Positions 47,735 to 60,339 of a stretch of DNA of 64,000 nucleotides are shown here, in pieces. How positions within the stretch are numbered: position 1 is the stretch's first letter; each line of letters begins with the position of its first letter. Under the pieces are notes generated by a model. That model ran no database searches. It saw only the letters and a list, made by a program, of their open reading frames with translations, and was not told the DNA's origin. Source of the DNA: Oncomelania hupensis (Eukaryota > Mollusca > Gastropoda > Littorinimorpha > Pomatiopsidae); contig CM072525.1 in assembly GCA_036898135.1 (NCBI GenBank), positions 50,475,515-50,539,514 of the forward strand. Direction: 5' to 3'. The position numbers were made by a program, and so were the translations under genes.

Positions 47735-48238
47735 TTTCCTTTGTTCCTTCCGCTCGACTTTATTTAATTTTTGTTCTTTTCATTTTGTTTTATTTGTTTG
47801 TTTGTTTGGTTTTTTTCATTTTCTTTCTTTCTCCCTTAAAAAAAATTTTTTTCTGTTTTCTTTTTTTTCTTTTTTTCCATTCTTTTTTTTCTTTTCTTTT
47901 TTTTGTTTTGTTTGTGTTTTCTCTTTTTTTTAAATTTAATTTTATTTTTGTCTTTCTTTAATTATTTTATTTTATTTTAAATTTCATTAAAAATTTTTGT
48001 AATCATTCTGTCTGTCTTTGTATTGTTATTCTTCGTCCATTTTTTTCTTTTTTTCTTTGTTTCTTTTTTTATCTTTCTCTTTTTCTTTCTTTCCTTTATC
48101 TCTTTTTATATCTTGTGTTTTTATTTTTTTCTGTTTTCTTTCTTTCTGTTTTCATTCTATATGTTTTCTTTTTTTCGTCTTAAAAATTGTTTTCTTTCTT
48201 TCTGTCTTTCTTTTTTCATTTCATTTTATTAATTCTAC

Positions 48239-48277
<39 letters not shown>

Positions 48278-48298
48278 TCGTTCTTTCTTTCTTTCTAG
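47690..48298 (+). repeat. Long TTTC-rich pyrimidine tract in the homeobox intron
   Basis: Perfect (TTTC)n at both ends (about 47691-47731 and 48238-48296) and T/C-rich, strand-asymmetric sequence between. It ends about 310 bp before the acceptor. Confidence 0.9.
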
Positions 48299-48611
48299 TA
48301 TCGATTCTGCTACAGCTTACTGAGTGATGATCATAAGAAAACGGGAACTGTAAATAACAAACCAATCATAATTTAAAAAGGAAGAAACAGTGCGTAAACT
48401 CAAATTCAGAAGCTAAATATAATAGACCGCATGCTATATATCCTACACCCGCTTCAACCCCAACAGACGATTTCCGTTGTCTTCGGAAGCGTTATGCTAT
48501 ATAGTGTACAGATGGTCCACAGGTTTATTTAACATGAGAAGAAGTCTTCAGATTTGTTTATAAAAATAAAATAATAAACTCATAACATGTTTTCCACCTT
48601 GTCCTCTTTAG

Positions 48612-48879
48612 AATCAAGGCCAAGAAGCTTCAGAAGAGGGAAGAGATGAGCTCCCCTCAGTCCGCCATGTCGGCCGGAAGTGGCAGCACCAACGGAAGTG
48701 GAGGTCACGGTCACATGCCCAACCTCGGCGGAAATCACCCCATGCAGACCGGAAATGGCGGTCTACCGGCGCCACCCGGTTCCGTCATGCATCAGCAGCA
48801 AGGTCACGTGACTGTATCCCACCACGTGCCGTCCCAGCAGTCCCAAAGTCACGGAATGCCAGGGGTCAACGGGTCATGA
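48612..48879 (+). CDS. Posterior-class Hox-like homeobox gene, terminal coding exon
   Basis: The first base completes codon 53 (Arg). Residues 54-60 read IKAKKLQ and finish the homeodomain, followed by KREEMSS and an 81-residue tail rich in Gly, Ser, Gln, His and Asn. The stop is TGA at 48877-48879. Frame and phase fit the upstream exon exactly, and the joined helix 3 is WFQNRR followed by IKAKK. Ile at 54 is unusual, because Hox proteins nearly always have Met there. Codon use in this exon is GC-rich compared with the surrounding DNA, which supports real coding. The tail has no recognisable domain. Orthology (Hox11/13-like or Post-like) cannot be fixed without a tree. Confidence 0.9.
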
Positions 48880-50310
48880 AGTGACATCATGAAGGATGAA
48901 TGACTCCACTAGACTGTTTATAATGATGACAGCCGTCATCGTATTTTCGACCAGCGTTTTGGTAATAATAAGTGTGAAGCGCAGTAGCTGCCCAACAGTG
49001 TTTGTGCTACTGAAATGATTTTCGTTACTCGCTCGTCCCTGTCTGAAATTACAGCGCGAAATTGTGTTATACGAACCAACTTTGATTTGGACGAAATTCT
49101 CTGATTCAGCAGCGTAGGCCTATTACACATTGAAAACATAGTTGTGTAGTGTTGTGTTAGGATGCATTCTTCTTCGTTTTTTTGTTTTGTTTTTGTTGTT
49201 GTTTTCAAGCCACAGTCATATCTTTTACCTCTGGTCAAACTGACGGAGGTCTGAGAACCAAGAACTAGCCATTGATTGCATGTCTCGAATGGTTTTATAA
49301 CGAGGCCAATATTCACAGAATGCGCACGCAAACTGAAAATGTCTGCAGTGTACCGCTGGATGTCAAACACTTTCTAGTGCTCAGGAGACGTTGTGAAAGA
49401 ACGCAGGACTCGACGATGCTTGGCTCGGATGTTCGCGCCATGTCTACACTCGATCACTGGCGGAACGACGCTCTGATCACTCCGATGTGGTAAACTTTCC
49501 CCAAAACAATTTTTCAGAAATTGTTATTTTCTTTTGAAGGACCTCCCTTTCTTTTTTTCCTTTTTTTAAATGTATGAATTAAATAATTTATTAACTTATT
49601 TATTTCTTATTTGTATTGTTTTATTGTTAAAAATATTTTTATTACTTAACCAGCTCTTATAATATAATTTATCTACCAATACGTAGTTAAAAGTTACTCT
49701 TTACACAGTTCTGATTCGGACAAAACAATAATTAATAGACTTAGTTTCTTCTGGAATGCTTTGTAAAGAAATGAAAATTCCTCGGCGATGAAGCTGGATT
49801 TTAACGTGGATTTAAGCTTTAGCTTATTGAGGGAAAAAATGCCCGCTATCAAAGTAGAGGTGCTGACAGCTACAATTGACTGTCAACTCGCCTACGGAAC
49901 TGACCAGGCCGAAGCCAGAAGTCTGCAGTTATCAATAGCCCGTTTACACTTAACAGCATGCATTCTCACAAAATGGAACTGAAATGTGTCCACACATATG
50001 AGAGAGACATTGCAGGATCCACTCAAACTTGACTAAAGTGATGAGGGAAATAAGATGGGATGAATGAAAAGACGAAAAAAGGTCCCGTCGGGCTAGTGAG
50101 CTGCGTATTTTTTGTCAAAACTGCAGATAAATTTAGACTATTGCTGCAGCAGATTGGCTAACGTTTATTATACTTCCAAGCTGATTGAACGTGCTTGCCG
50201 CATTCACAATTCAGAAAGAACTGCAGAGCATGGCAGAGTTGTTTTCGCAGCTGTCAACTACAAAATGGCCCGTAAAAATAATGAAGACGAATTAAGAATA
50301 TGGCAATAAA
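48880..50310 (+). other. Probable 3' UTR and downstream region of the homeobox gene
   Basis: Non-repetitive DNA with no further coding exon seen. AATAAA occurs at 50305-50310 and is a candidate polyadenylation signal, giving a 3' UTR of about 1.4 kb, but other AT-rich variants could serve earlier. Confidence 0.35.
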
Positions 50311-51220
50311 GTCTTGTCGTTATCTCCGTCATACGTTGCCATACGATTCTAGAACAATTCGGATAGAATTCAACAATGTTGACCACAACAACCCTGATTT
50401 TAAAGTTGCCTGTGGTTTATGTCACTGGTTGATGTCTACGATACGGGCTAAATACTGTGCATAGCTACAGACTGTACTCCCGGCCCTTTCATCCTGCGTC
50501 CTCAGTCCTGTTGAGACGATGGCTATTGCGGATAGCGTGTCTGCTGATTCGTGACGATGTGGATGCTCAACACATAATTATGTGGCGCGTTTTCTCCAAT
50601 GCTGTGGTAGCATGCTCAGTGCGCTGAGAAAAACCCAAATGAGGGCAGAAAAGTAAAAGTGCCAGTGTCAGTAAGTCAAAGACGAAGGTTTTCAGCCGCT
50701 TTTTGATGCCATACATGCATTGGCGAGATAGGCTGTATGTAACACAAGGATTCTTAGTTATTCTTTAGCAACGACAACATGATGAGGTGAACGATGGAAC
50801 CCAGACGCGTAACCTTGATTGTGAGAATTGAACACTGTGGAAAACCTGCTTATGGGAACTGAACCCTGGAAAACTTGATTCTCAGAACTGAGCACTGTGT
50901 ACAGTGTCAAGAACAATTCTGTCACTGAGGACAAAGCTTTAAGTTTGCCAAAACAGTATGGAGAGGCGTGTGTGAACGCACACCTCTATTTTATTTTATT
51001 TTATTTTAAATCTTGTTCTTAAACCTCAATAATCGCTATAATGTCGTGTTACCAACTCCCAGTATCCCTTGTTCTAGGTCAGGCGTTTGCAATGTTCATA
51101 CCCTTCATTAGTATGTCTTTTGATAGATGTTTTATATTTATATAATGAAACAATGTTTAAATTAACTGTATAAATGTTGTAGCGAACTTTGTTGCTACTG
51201 ATACCTTAATGAGAGCGCTC

Positions 51221-51298
<78 letters not shown>

Positions 51299-51850
51299 CA
51301 TTATTATTATATCATTTTTATTATACCTAATGCGTGACATTGTATTTGTCTTTGTGCTTCATATTCACACTATATATATCTCGATGATCACTTTGTATGT
51401 TTATATTTTGTTTACAGTCATTTGAGAGAAACATTTTTTGTTTGTTTTTAATCTGTTAGCGCGAACGTGATGTACATGTGCAAACTGTGTTTGACTGATA
51501 TTCATAAAATCATTGGAGTAATGTTGAAAAGCCAAGATGATCAAACTGTAGGGGAGACAAACAAATAATTGTGTCAAACACTGGCAATGTCTACCTTTAG
51601 AACATGGCTGCGGCTGCACTGCATGTCTGAGACTTACGTTGGTCTCTCCTGTTGTGGGAGGTACTCGTAAAGTTTCAGTTACGCTGTGTGTAATGCAGTA
51701 ATAATAGCGCGTAGGGTAATTAAAATCCTTTATAGTTCACAACTACAACTTTAGTTCTTTTCCGTCTTCTGTATCAGCGATCTCTTCAGATTGCCGCGCT
51801 TGAATTCGGCCATAGAAAAGTGCCTCATTTATTTATTTTATTTATTTTAT
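50311..51850. other. Intergenic DNA
   Basis: Single-copy-looking sequence with no supportable gene. (ATT)n lies at 51222-51310, and a REP-C-like word (AGATTGCCGCGCTTGA) occurs near 51788. Confidence 0.5.
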
Positions 51851-51864
51851 TTATCTATGTATTT

Positions 51865-52433
51865 TTCAGTATAAATAGTATCCCCACTTTCTGGAAATTT
51901 AGTGCTTTAAATTCCCACTGTCGCTGTCTTTCTCATTTGTTCTTTCTCATTCCTACTCTGTTCTATCAATCTAGTATACCATCTTTTTCTTCGCTAGACC
52001 AGTCACCTACCTTTTTTCTTGAAAACTCTTCCGGGACAAAACTCCTCATTTGTGTGTGAGGTCTGTTCGATCAGCTTGGGAATATTGGACGCTTTCTGCC
52101 AAATGGTCACTGGGGCTTCCTATGATGTTATTATTTAGCAATGTAGGCATTTTTATGTATGTGTTTTGTTGATATTGTATAGTGATGTTTGTATTCTATT
52201 TTGTTCTTGTAAACGGGGATTCGATAAATTAAGAGTATAGCCTCAGTGTCCCCTGCGTGGGATGTCTTTATTGTAAAGTGACCGGCTGGTAGATTGCCTT
52301 CAGTGTTACCACTAGGGTTGTTTCGGCAGATCTTTTATGCGGATCGGGGGTGAGTCCTCTTTCACTTCTCTGGTCCTGATTTGGCTTGGAAGAGTCCGCT
52401 GGACCTAAGACAATAACCATGTAATGTAATGTA
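51865..52433 (+). mobile_element. REP-T copy 4 with 12-bp target-site duplication
   Basis: A 569-bp plus-strand copy flanked by ATCTATGTATTT (51853-51864 and 52434-52445). The 5' end starts at TCAGTATAAATAG, missing the GGGAGTT seen in copies 2 and 3. The 3' end is AAGAGTCCGCTGGACC followed by AATGTAATGTAAT. This is the clearest sense-strand copy. Confidence 0.85.
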
Positions 52434-52452
52434 ATCTATGTATTTATCATGC

Positions 52453-52453
<1 letters not shown>

Positions 52454-52507
<54 letters not shown>
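52454..52507. repeat. (ATT)n microsatellite
   Basis: About 18 ATT units just after REP-T copy 4. Confidence 0.95.
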
Positions 52508-52508
<1 letters not shown>

Positions 52509-52624
52509 CTTTATGGGGAAAAATATACCTTGGCACGGGCAGCGGTTATATCAAAACTTCTTCGGTTGAGAGTATAAACCAAAATCTAGTCTGTGCATAC
52601 AAGCATTCAATCGCACGGAAACTG

Positions 52625-53215
52625 CACATCTTACGCTCCTGTCCTAGACGGATGAGTGTCATCTACGCACCTACACCAAGTACAGGAGGTTCTCGAGTTA
52701 CGACGTTGATCCGTTCGTTGGACGCGTCGTAACCCGATTTCGTCGTAAGTCGGAACTTAAAGGAAAAACCTGTACTGTACGTACAGTGCTATATACTGTA
52801 CTGTAACTGTTAATGACATAAAAAAAATAGTATTAAAAGGAAGAGAAAACAATTCCTTACCACATGAATTAAACTAGCTCCCGTTTGTTTACGTCGCTTA
52901 CGACGCTAAACCACGTAAGACGGAACGACGCGTAATATTATTTATTATATTTGCGTGGGGAGGAGCGTCGTAACCACGAACCAACGTAAGTCGAGACCGG
53001 CGTAACCCGAGGACTTACTGTACTACTGTTCCGTCATCGCACAGCCCGGTCGCGCAAGATTGTGCATGCTCAGTGGTCTGGGCCTCCGACGCTGCGCCTA
53101 AGGCAGGCAGCAAGTGGGTGCCAAGAGCGGCTTGAGTTCCATCCTGTATCGTCCAGCGCATTGAGCAGCTCTTGAGCTGAAAAACGCGCTATATAAAAAT
53201 AATAAAATAAATACA
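52625..53215 (+). mobile_element. REP-G copy (plus), interrupted by a pogo-like MITE
   Basis: The left part (TTACGCTCCTGTCCTAGACG, near 52633) and right part (GCTCAGTGGTCTGGGC, AGCGGCTTGAGTTCCATCC, AGCAGCTCTTGAGCTG, GCGCTATATAAAAATAATAA) align with uninterrupted REP-G copies. The break is at 52681-53022. Confidence 0.75.
52683..53020. mobile_element. Tigger/pogo-like MITE
   Basis: A 338-bp insert beginning CAGGAGGTTCTCGAGTTACG and ending in the near-complement CGTAACCCGAGGACTTACTG. It is flanked by TA on both sides (52681-52682 and 53021-53022), and uninterrupted REP-G copies show the empty site (AAGTACTAGG at 27079-27088). CAGTAAGTCCTCG-type ends and TA duplications fit the pogo/Tigger branch of Tc1-mariner. 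CGTCGTAA-type words recur inside in both orientations. No transposase ORF is present. Confidence 0.8.
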
Positions 53216-53219
53216 TTAT

Positions 53220-54790
53220 TTTAGCCATTGACGCACAGCTTTGTAACCGTTAACGCAATAATCCTTAACACGTGAGGAACTCTGAAAATGAACCTTTGCT
53301 TAGACCAAAAAAAATTTATGTTTACGGCAACATAGGGACAAAAATAGGGTCGATAGATCGTTTTTTTTTTTGTTGTTGTTGTTTTTTAGGGTTGGTCGGG
53401 ATACCGTAAACAGAAGGCATATTTTGGGCCTTGTAGTATAAAACGCGTTCCTTTGCTCCATTTCAAGTTATAAACTTTCCTTCCTTTTATGTTTTCCTTG
53501 ATGACAACATTATTGTTATAACTGTTAGGCTTTTTCGCTCTTGATAAAACTGGTAACTAACTGGTATATAATATTACTCTAATTTAACCCAACATACAAT
53601 TGTTGTCACTATCGTTGTTGTTGTCGTAGCTGTGGTGGTGGTGGTGGTGGTGGTGGTTATGGTTGTCTTACTATAAATTGCGCTGTTGATCGTTCCTGGG
53701 TTTAGGTCCCTACCCCTCTTTCCCTGGGATGGTTATCCCCGTCTGCCATATCGCCAATGGTGGGTGTAGACGTTAAACCTCAATGTTCATTCGTTCGTTC
53801 CTGGTTTTTGTTTTTGAAAGGTTATTTATTCATTTTAAGATTCAACTATTTACATTTCATCTGTTGTTGTTGTTGTTGTTGTTGTTTTGTTGTTGTTATT
53901 ATTGTTTGTTGTTGAGATGACTGTTTTGTTCCCTCTGCGCACTATTTTTGTAAAAACTGAAATGGTTAAAACGAAATTTTTAAAAAAAGAAGATGTGTTT
54001 TGAGAAAATATGGATTTTTGTTTTGGAATTGTAACTTACTAACCGTTATTTGTCTCCAAGCTTCCCCTCCTCCGTCTTGTTAGGTCTCTCTCTCCCCGTA
54101 ACCCGCGGTGCCCCATTAATTACAACAAAGTTTGGTGAATGAAGTGATCCAGCTGGTCAAATACAGCGTGCTAACTTATATATTGTTATTTATTTATTTA
54201 TTTAAGCATTGGTTTGCGTATTAATTAATTAATTTATTTCATTTCAAATTTTTATGTGCTGAAAACGTTATATATTTATGCTTATTTTATATTGTGCTGC
54301 TTAGCTAATGGGTTCATTAACTTTATTTTATTTTATTTCATTTTACTCATTGCTTCATATTGTTTTCACAGTGAGACGTCCGTCACACAATTTGAACATT
54401 TCCATTCAGTGCTAACACGTCAATAGTACGAACAAATAATGAATCTGCTTCTGTTTTTTTATTTATTTATAGATTTATTATTTTATTTAACGTCTATTTA
54501 TGATATTATACACCATATTACATTTATTAAAAAAATAAAGTAAAATTATGACCATGAATCCGAGCCGAACTGGTTAAATCATCTTCCGGGCCGGGCGCTG
54601 TTTAATCACAACATGTATCCCCAGACTAGGATTTAAGTTTTATTTAAAACCCTAAATATCATAAAACATCCGTTGAGTACTAGTAGGCTTATATAATGGG
54701 TTATTTAATGCGGAAATTTTTCAATGTGCGTGTCCGTGATTTTACATAAACTAAGGCTATTCCGGACATGCAAAGGAAATAAAGTTAATA
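53220..54790. other. Intergenic DNA
   Basis: No gene. There are short TTG (53372-53385, 53862-53886), GTG (53634-53656) and TTTA tracts. A phrase CCCCGTCTGCCATATCGCCA (near 53738) recurs, slightly changed, near 59601 and marks another low-copy repeat end. Confidence 0.5.
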
Positions 54791-54793
54791 AAA

Positions 54794-54943
<150 letters not shown>

Positions 54944-55187
54944 TAAAAATAGTTTTAAAAAAATAAAATGAAGTAACATAAACTTAAAATAATGTAAAAC
55001 ATTAACTCAATAACGTAACTAATAAACTAATGGCCTTGTTTTACTGGCTCCTTTATAATGTTAGAAATTTGGAGAAAAATGAGGTAGTGAGTTATGTAAG
55101 AACTATGTTATAAAATGGAACTTTATACTTTTTTTTTCTAATGTAGTCTATAATTGTTATAAAGTATTACTACTTTTTACGTCAATG

Positions 55188-55529
<342 letters not shown>

Positions 55530-55535
<6 letters not shown>

Positions 55536-56400
55536 TTTTATATACGCGCTTTTTCCCCAAGTCGCCAATCAAACTCAAAACGCGGCGATCTGTAGGCAAC
55601 ATAGGCCCTACATGCTCCACACATTCTAACATACACAACATACATGCTCGCATGCTCCACACATTCTAACATACACAACATACATGCTCGCATGCTCCAC
55701 ACATTCTAACATACACAACATACATGCTCGCATGCTCCACACATTCTAACATACACAACATACATGCTCGCACGCTCCACACATTCTAACATACACAACA
55801 TACATGCTCGCATGCTCCACACATTCTAACATACACAACATACATGCTCGCATGCTCCACACATTCAAATATACACAACATACATGTTCGCATGCTCCAC
55901 ACATTCTAACATACACAACATACATGCTCGCATGTTCCACACATTCTAACATACACAACATACATGCTCGCATGCTCCACACATTCTAACATACACAACA
56001 TACATGCTCGCATGCTCCACACATTCTAACATACACAACATAGATGCTCGCATGCTCCACACATTCTAACATACACAACATACATGCTCGCATGCTCCAC
56101 ACATTCTAACATACACAACATAGATGCTCGCATGCTCCACACATTCTAACATACACAACATACATGCTCGCATGCTCCACACATTCTAACATACACAACA
56201 TACATGCTCGCATGCTCCACACATTCTAACATACACAACATACATGCTCACATGCTCCACACATTCTAACATACACAACATACATGCTCGCATGCTCCAC
56301 ACATTCTAACATACACAACATACGCACATCTGTCACTAAAACACGTGGTGTCAGAGCATGGAGATAGCTACTAAAAGACGGAAAGGAAAACACTACTGCT
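55530..56400 (+). mobile_element. REP-C copy 2 hosting a 40-bp minisatellite
   Basis: Left flank GGATTTTATATACGCGC, AACGCGGCGATCTGTAGG; right flank ACGTGGTGTCAGAGCATGG and AAAAGACGGAAAGGAAA. These parts are contiguous, about 90 bp apart, in REP-C copy 1 (24440-24640). Confidence 0.7.
55602..56325. repeat. 40-bp minisatellite
   Basis: About 18 units of ACATTCTAACATACACAACA followed by TACATGCTCGCATGCTCCAC. The units are very uniform, with rare substitutions such as TAGATGCTC and CACGCTCC. The sequence resembles the ACATACATGCTCA and TACACGCTCAC part of REP-C, from which it probably grew. Confidence 0.95.
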
Positions 56401-56639
56401 ATTTTGAACGACTGACTGCTGACAATATCGTTATTGATGCATATGATATCATTACATTTTGTATTTGCCTGCAAAATGTTTACTGCGTTCTTTTCGTCTT
56501 GATTGTTCATTTTATTACAGTACTTCTGATTGGTCACTAGCACAGTCACGTGACATAACATACAACTATCATACATAATTATGCTAATGGTTTCATGTGT
56601 GGATTTTGTGGATGGCGAATTTGGCATTACGGTTTAATA

Positions 56640-56699
56640 ATATATATAAATATATATATAAATATATATATATCTCCCTCCTTCCCTCCCTCCCTCCTT

Positions 56700-56741
<42 letters not shown>

Positions 56742-56745
56742 TTCT
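56640..56745. repeat. TA, CCT and CT simple repeats
   Basis: ATATAA repeats, then CCTCCCTT-type units, then (CT)n. GAT/GAG trinucleotides follow at 56815-56915. Confidence 0.9.
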
Positions 56746-56919
56746 AATGACTTTCACTTGTTTTTACTGTTTAATGTTGCATGTGTATCCCTCGTCATTG
56801 ATGACGACGATTGTGATGATGATATTGATGATGATGATGATGATGAGGAGGAGGAGGAGGAGGAGGAGGAGGATGAGGATGATTGATGATCAGGATGAGG
56901 ATGAGGATGAGAATGATTT

Positions 56920-57885
56920 TACATTATTAAAAAAAAGTTTTACATTAGAATATTTCATTAATGATTATGATTTATTTGATTAAACATACAAGATGCTTTG
57001 TTATGTTGACGATGTAGTCCTACTTGTTTAGTTTGGTATTTGTAATTTTGCCAATGAATTTGTCCTTCAACTGAAGGAGGAAAGTACTTTTTACACATTG
57101 TTCGCTTGTACCTAGTTTAAGTTTTAATTATTACGCTTCGTGTGTAATCAATCTGATTTGACTATTAATAGATATATAAATGAAGTCACATGGTTTTGCG
57201 TCTTTAAATGTTGCTTATGTCTTGAAAGGTTTTGTACGAGTGCGTGCGATAAATAGATATGAAGATGATTTGAATTTTATATCATAATAATAATATGTCC
57301 CACTTCAAGTGTGGAAGTCGAATGAAATCAAGGAATTTAAATTATTATATTTTCCTTATTTTATTTTTTGAAATTATTCTTTTGTTTTCTTTTTCAAAAC
57401 GATTTCAGACAAGTAAGTATTTATTAGAGCAAGAAGATATAGCTTATTTATAATGCATCTAAGGTAAGGATAAAAATTGCGCGAAAACGTATTTGTAAAA
57501 AAAATGTAAAATTTAGGCTATTTGCTTATACATTTTTGTTGTGTCTAGTATTTGCGAAAATGAATCGAACCTTCGTTTCTGACCGTTCAAAAGGTTGTCA
57601 GCTATAGCAGTAATTGGCATACTTCCTGCAGAAATAGAGGTATAGGGCCCAACAGGTGAACAAGGCGTTGTTGTTAATTAATCAAGCGGGAGCATTGTGT
57701 GCCTGTGGTATTAAAGGACGCATAATCACTGTATTAAAGACCCATGTGCTAGCCTAGCGTCGTGATGTAAGGCCTATAAAAGGTCTTTTTAAAGCTGATC
57801 ACATGCCCATCGGAGGGCTTTCACTAGGATACTGAGGAATAATAAATACTTTTGAGTGTAAAAAGTTTTTTTTAAAAGACCTAAT
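56920..57885. other. Intergenic DNA
   Basis: AT-rich sequence without gene or recognisable repeat copy. Confidence 0.5.
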
Positions 57886-57887
57886 AT

Positions 57888-58161
57888 TAACTTTTAAAAA
57901 ATTGTGTAGTTATAATAACTTATTATATTTATATTATATTTAAATATAATTATTAAATAAAATTATTATTTATTAATAATTTAAAAATATATATATAATT
58001 ATAAAATATATAATAATTATATATATTTTAATTTAATATAATTTATAATATATAATAATAATTATTTTTTTATTTGCAATATATTTATAATTTATATAGT
58101 CTAAATTATATATAATATATGTAATAGGCCTATATATAATTTATATTTTATATATATATTA

Positions 58162-58247
<86 letters not shown>

Positions 58248-58395
58248 TATATTCATTATATTATATAATAATAATTTATATAATATAAATAAATTATAAT
58301 TATTAATTATATAAAAAATAATTATAATAAAAAATTAAATTGAATAATTAAAATAAACAAATTATATAATATTATAATAAGAAAAAATAGTGCAT
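57888..58395. repeat. Almost pure A+T block with (TA)n core
   Basis: About 500 bp with very few G or C bases, containing a (TA)n run at about 58163-58241 and many TATAAT/ATTATA words that are self-complementary. Confidence 0.95.
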
Positions 58396-58612
58396 TCGCA
58401 AAAAATATTGATCTGTATTGTCACGATTTTATAAATTAAGGAGTGTAGTTGGGAGGTGTGAATTTATTTAAATAATTAATCAAATAATGGGTAATGTGAA
58501 TTACAAAACAAATTTCTTGCAACAAAAATTAATGATTTAATTTTGATTTTTTTTTCTTTCAACAGGGGTATTTGTGATTAACCTTTATTTGTCGGTCCTT
58601 TGAGGTGGTGCT

Positions 58613-58656
58613 TTCTTCTTCTTCTTCTTCTTAATTTTTCTTTCTCTCTTTCTTTC

Positions 58657-58721
<65 letters not shown>

Positions 58722-58722
58722 T

Positions 58723-58785
<63 letters not shown>
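58613..58785. repeat. Compound (CTT)n(ATT)n array
   Basis: CTT units, TTTC-rich linker, then ATT units with one ACTGT interruption near 58719. Confidence 0.95.
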
Positions 58786-58787
<2 letters not shown>

Positions 58788-59079
58788 TTATTTGTGTCCT
58801 ATATTGAGTAATTGTAGGCAGGTCTTTGTGTCATACATAACTACTAGTAAAATGCTGTGTATTTCGCAATATTGAAACATGCATTCATATGATGCATGTA
58901 GCGATTGGATTTAATATCGTGCATCGTGTCTTACTCATTGTGCATAACCACGTTACTTTAGCACGTTAAAACCCAGAATACACAGTGCATATTGATTTCT
59001 ATGAATCGTACGAGATTAACACTGGTGACACTGTGGAGTTCCCTGTCTGCCACTTCCCGAGAAGGTGCCGTTTGTTTGT

Positions 59080-59600
59080 TTTTTATAAATAGCATCCCCA
59101 TTTTCTGGAAATCTAGTGCTTTAAATTCGTACTGTCCTGTTTTTCTCCTTTGTAATTTCTCATTCCTACTCTGTTCTATTAACCTACTTTACTATCTTTT
59201 TCGCTAAACCAGTCACCTACCTTTTTTCTTGAAAACTCTTCCAAAACTCCTCATTCGTGTATGAGGTCTGTTAGGTCAGCTTGGGAAGGCTTTCAGCCAA
59301 ATGGTCACTATATAGGGCTTCCTTTATTATTATTTAGCAATATAGGCATTTTATATGTATGTGTTTTGTTGTTTTATAATAATGTTTATATTCTGTTTTG
59401 TTTTTGTAAACGGGAATTCTATCAATAATTGACCGGCGGGTGGGGTGCCTTCAGTGTTACCACTAGGGTTGTTTCAGCAGCTCTTTTATATGAATCAGGA
59501 GTGAGTCCTCTTTCAACCAAGTTGTGGTCTTGATTTTGTGGTTCTGTTTCGGCTCTTCACAGGCCGCTAGACCCTGTAAGCAATGAATAACTAACTAACC
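59080..59600 (+). mobile_element. REP-T copy 5 (plus)
   Basis: Runs from TTTATAAATAGCATCCCCAT to CCCTGTAAGCAATGAATAAC and an (AACT)n tail. It has internal deletions, including loss of the ATCCCACGCA region near 59420. No clear target-site duplication was found. Confidence 0.75.
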
Positions 59601-60335
59601 CCGTCTGTCATATCGCCAGTGGTGAATGTAACTTCAAACTTGAAAGGCCATTCATCAGTCACAGTGGAGTATGTTTTAAAAAAAAAAAGTTATCAGTCCA
59701 AGTTCATTGACTATTACGTGTTATATTACGAATGTTATTGCTTTCGTCAAGTATTGTGCTTGTGTGTATTAAATGTTTTGTTGTAGTGAAAACTGCACAC
59801 AAATCCCCGCGTAAATGTTATGGGGATAATAAAGTTTTCTTGATTATTGATTCTTGAGAGAGAGAGAGATAAACACACAAACATGAATGTCATCTTCTTT
59901 TGTATTTGCATACTGTTGTGTCTGTTTCGTCTTTAAACGATTACAGTGAAATGTGTTAACGATTTTCCTTTTAGCATTGTTATAATATATTGTACTGTTA
60001 TTATTTTCAGGCAGGTGTGGAATAAATTGCGATGATCGCTGCTTGAAACCCAAGACATCAATCTCAGTATTTTTACCTGAATACAATCATCTTTATTTTA
60101 TTAATTAGTTTACGCTGAGTTTACATTCCTCTCTCGTTGTCTCTCTCTCTCCCTATCCGGCAGACTCTCTCTGTGTCTATGTGTCTCTGTCTCTGTCTTC
60201 GCTTCTGTCCCTCTGTCTCTGTCTCTCTCTGAGAGAGAAAAAAACAACAACACGCAAAATGCGAAAAATAACAGAAAAAGAGAAAGAAAAACAAAATGAG
60301 AGAAAAATGTGATGAATAGAATAACAAAAAGATAT
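59601..60335. other. Intergenic DNA
   Basis: No gene. CT-rich sequence at 60125-60232 and a short (GA)n near 59856. The ORFs on the minus strand at 60121-60383 are low complexity. Confidence 0.5.
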
Positions 60336-60339
60336 TACT

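Larger units (their letters stand above)
46558..48611 (+). other. Intron inside the homeobox (2,054 bp)
   Basis: Runs from GTGAGT to a TTGTCCTCTTTAG acceptor and splits the codon for homeodomain residue 53 (AG|A, phase 2). It contains a 70-bp tandem repeat, an ATC array and a long TTTC-rich tract, listed separately. The stretch 47040-47450 looks unique and has no ORF of interest. Confidence 0.85.
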
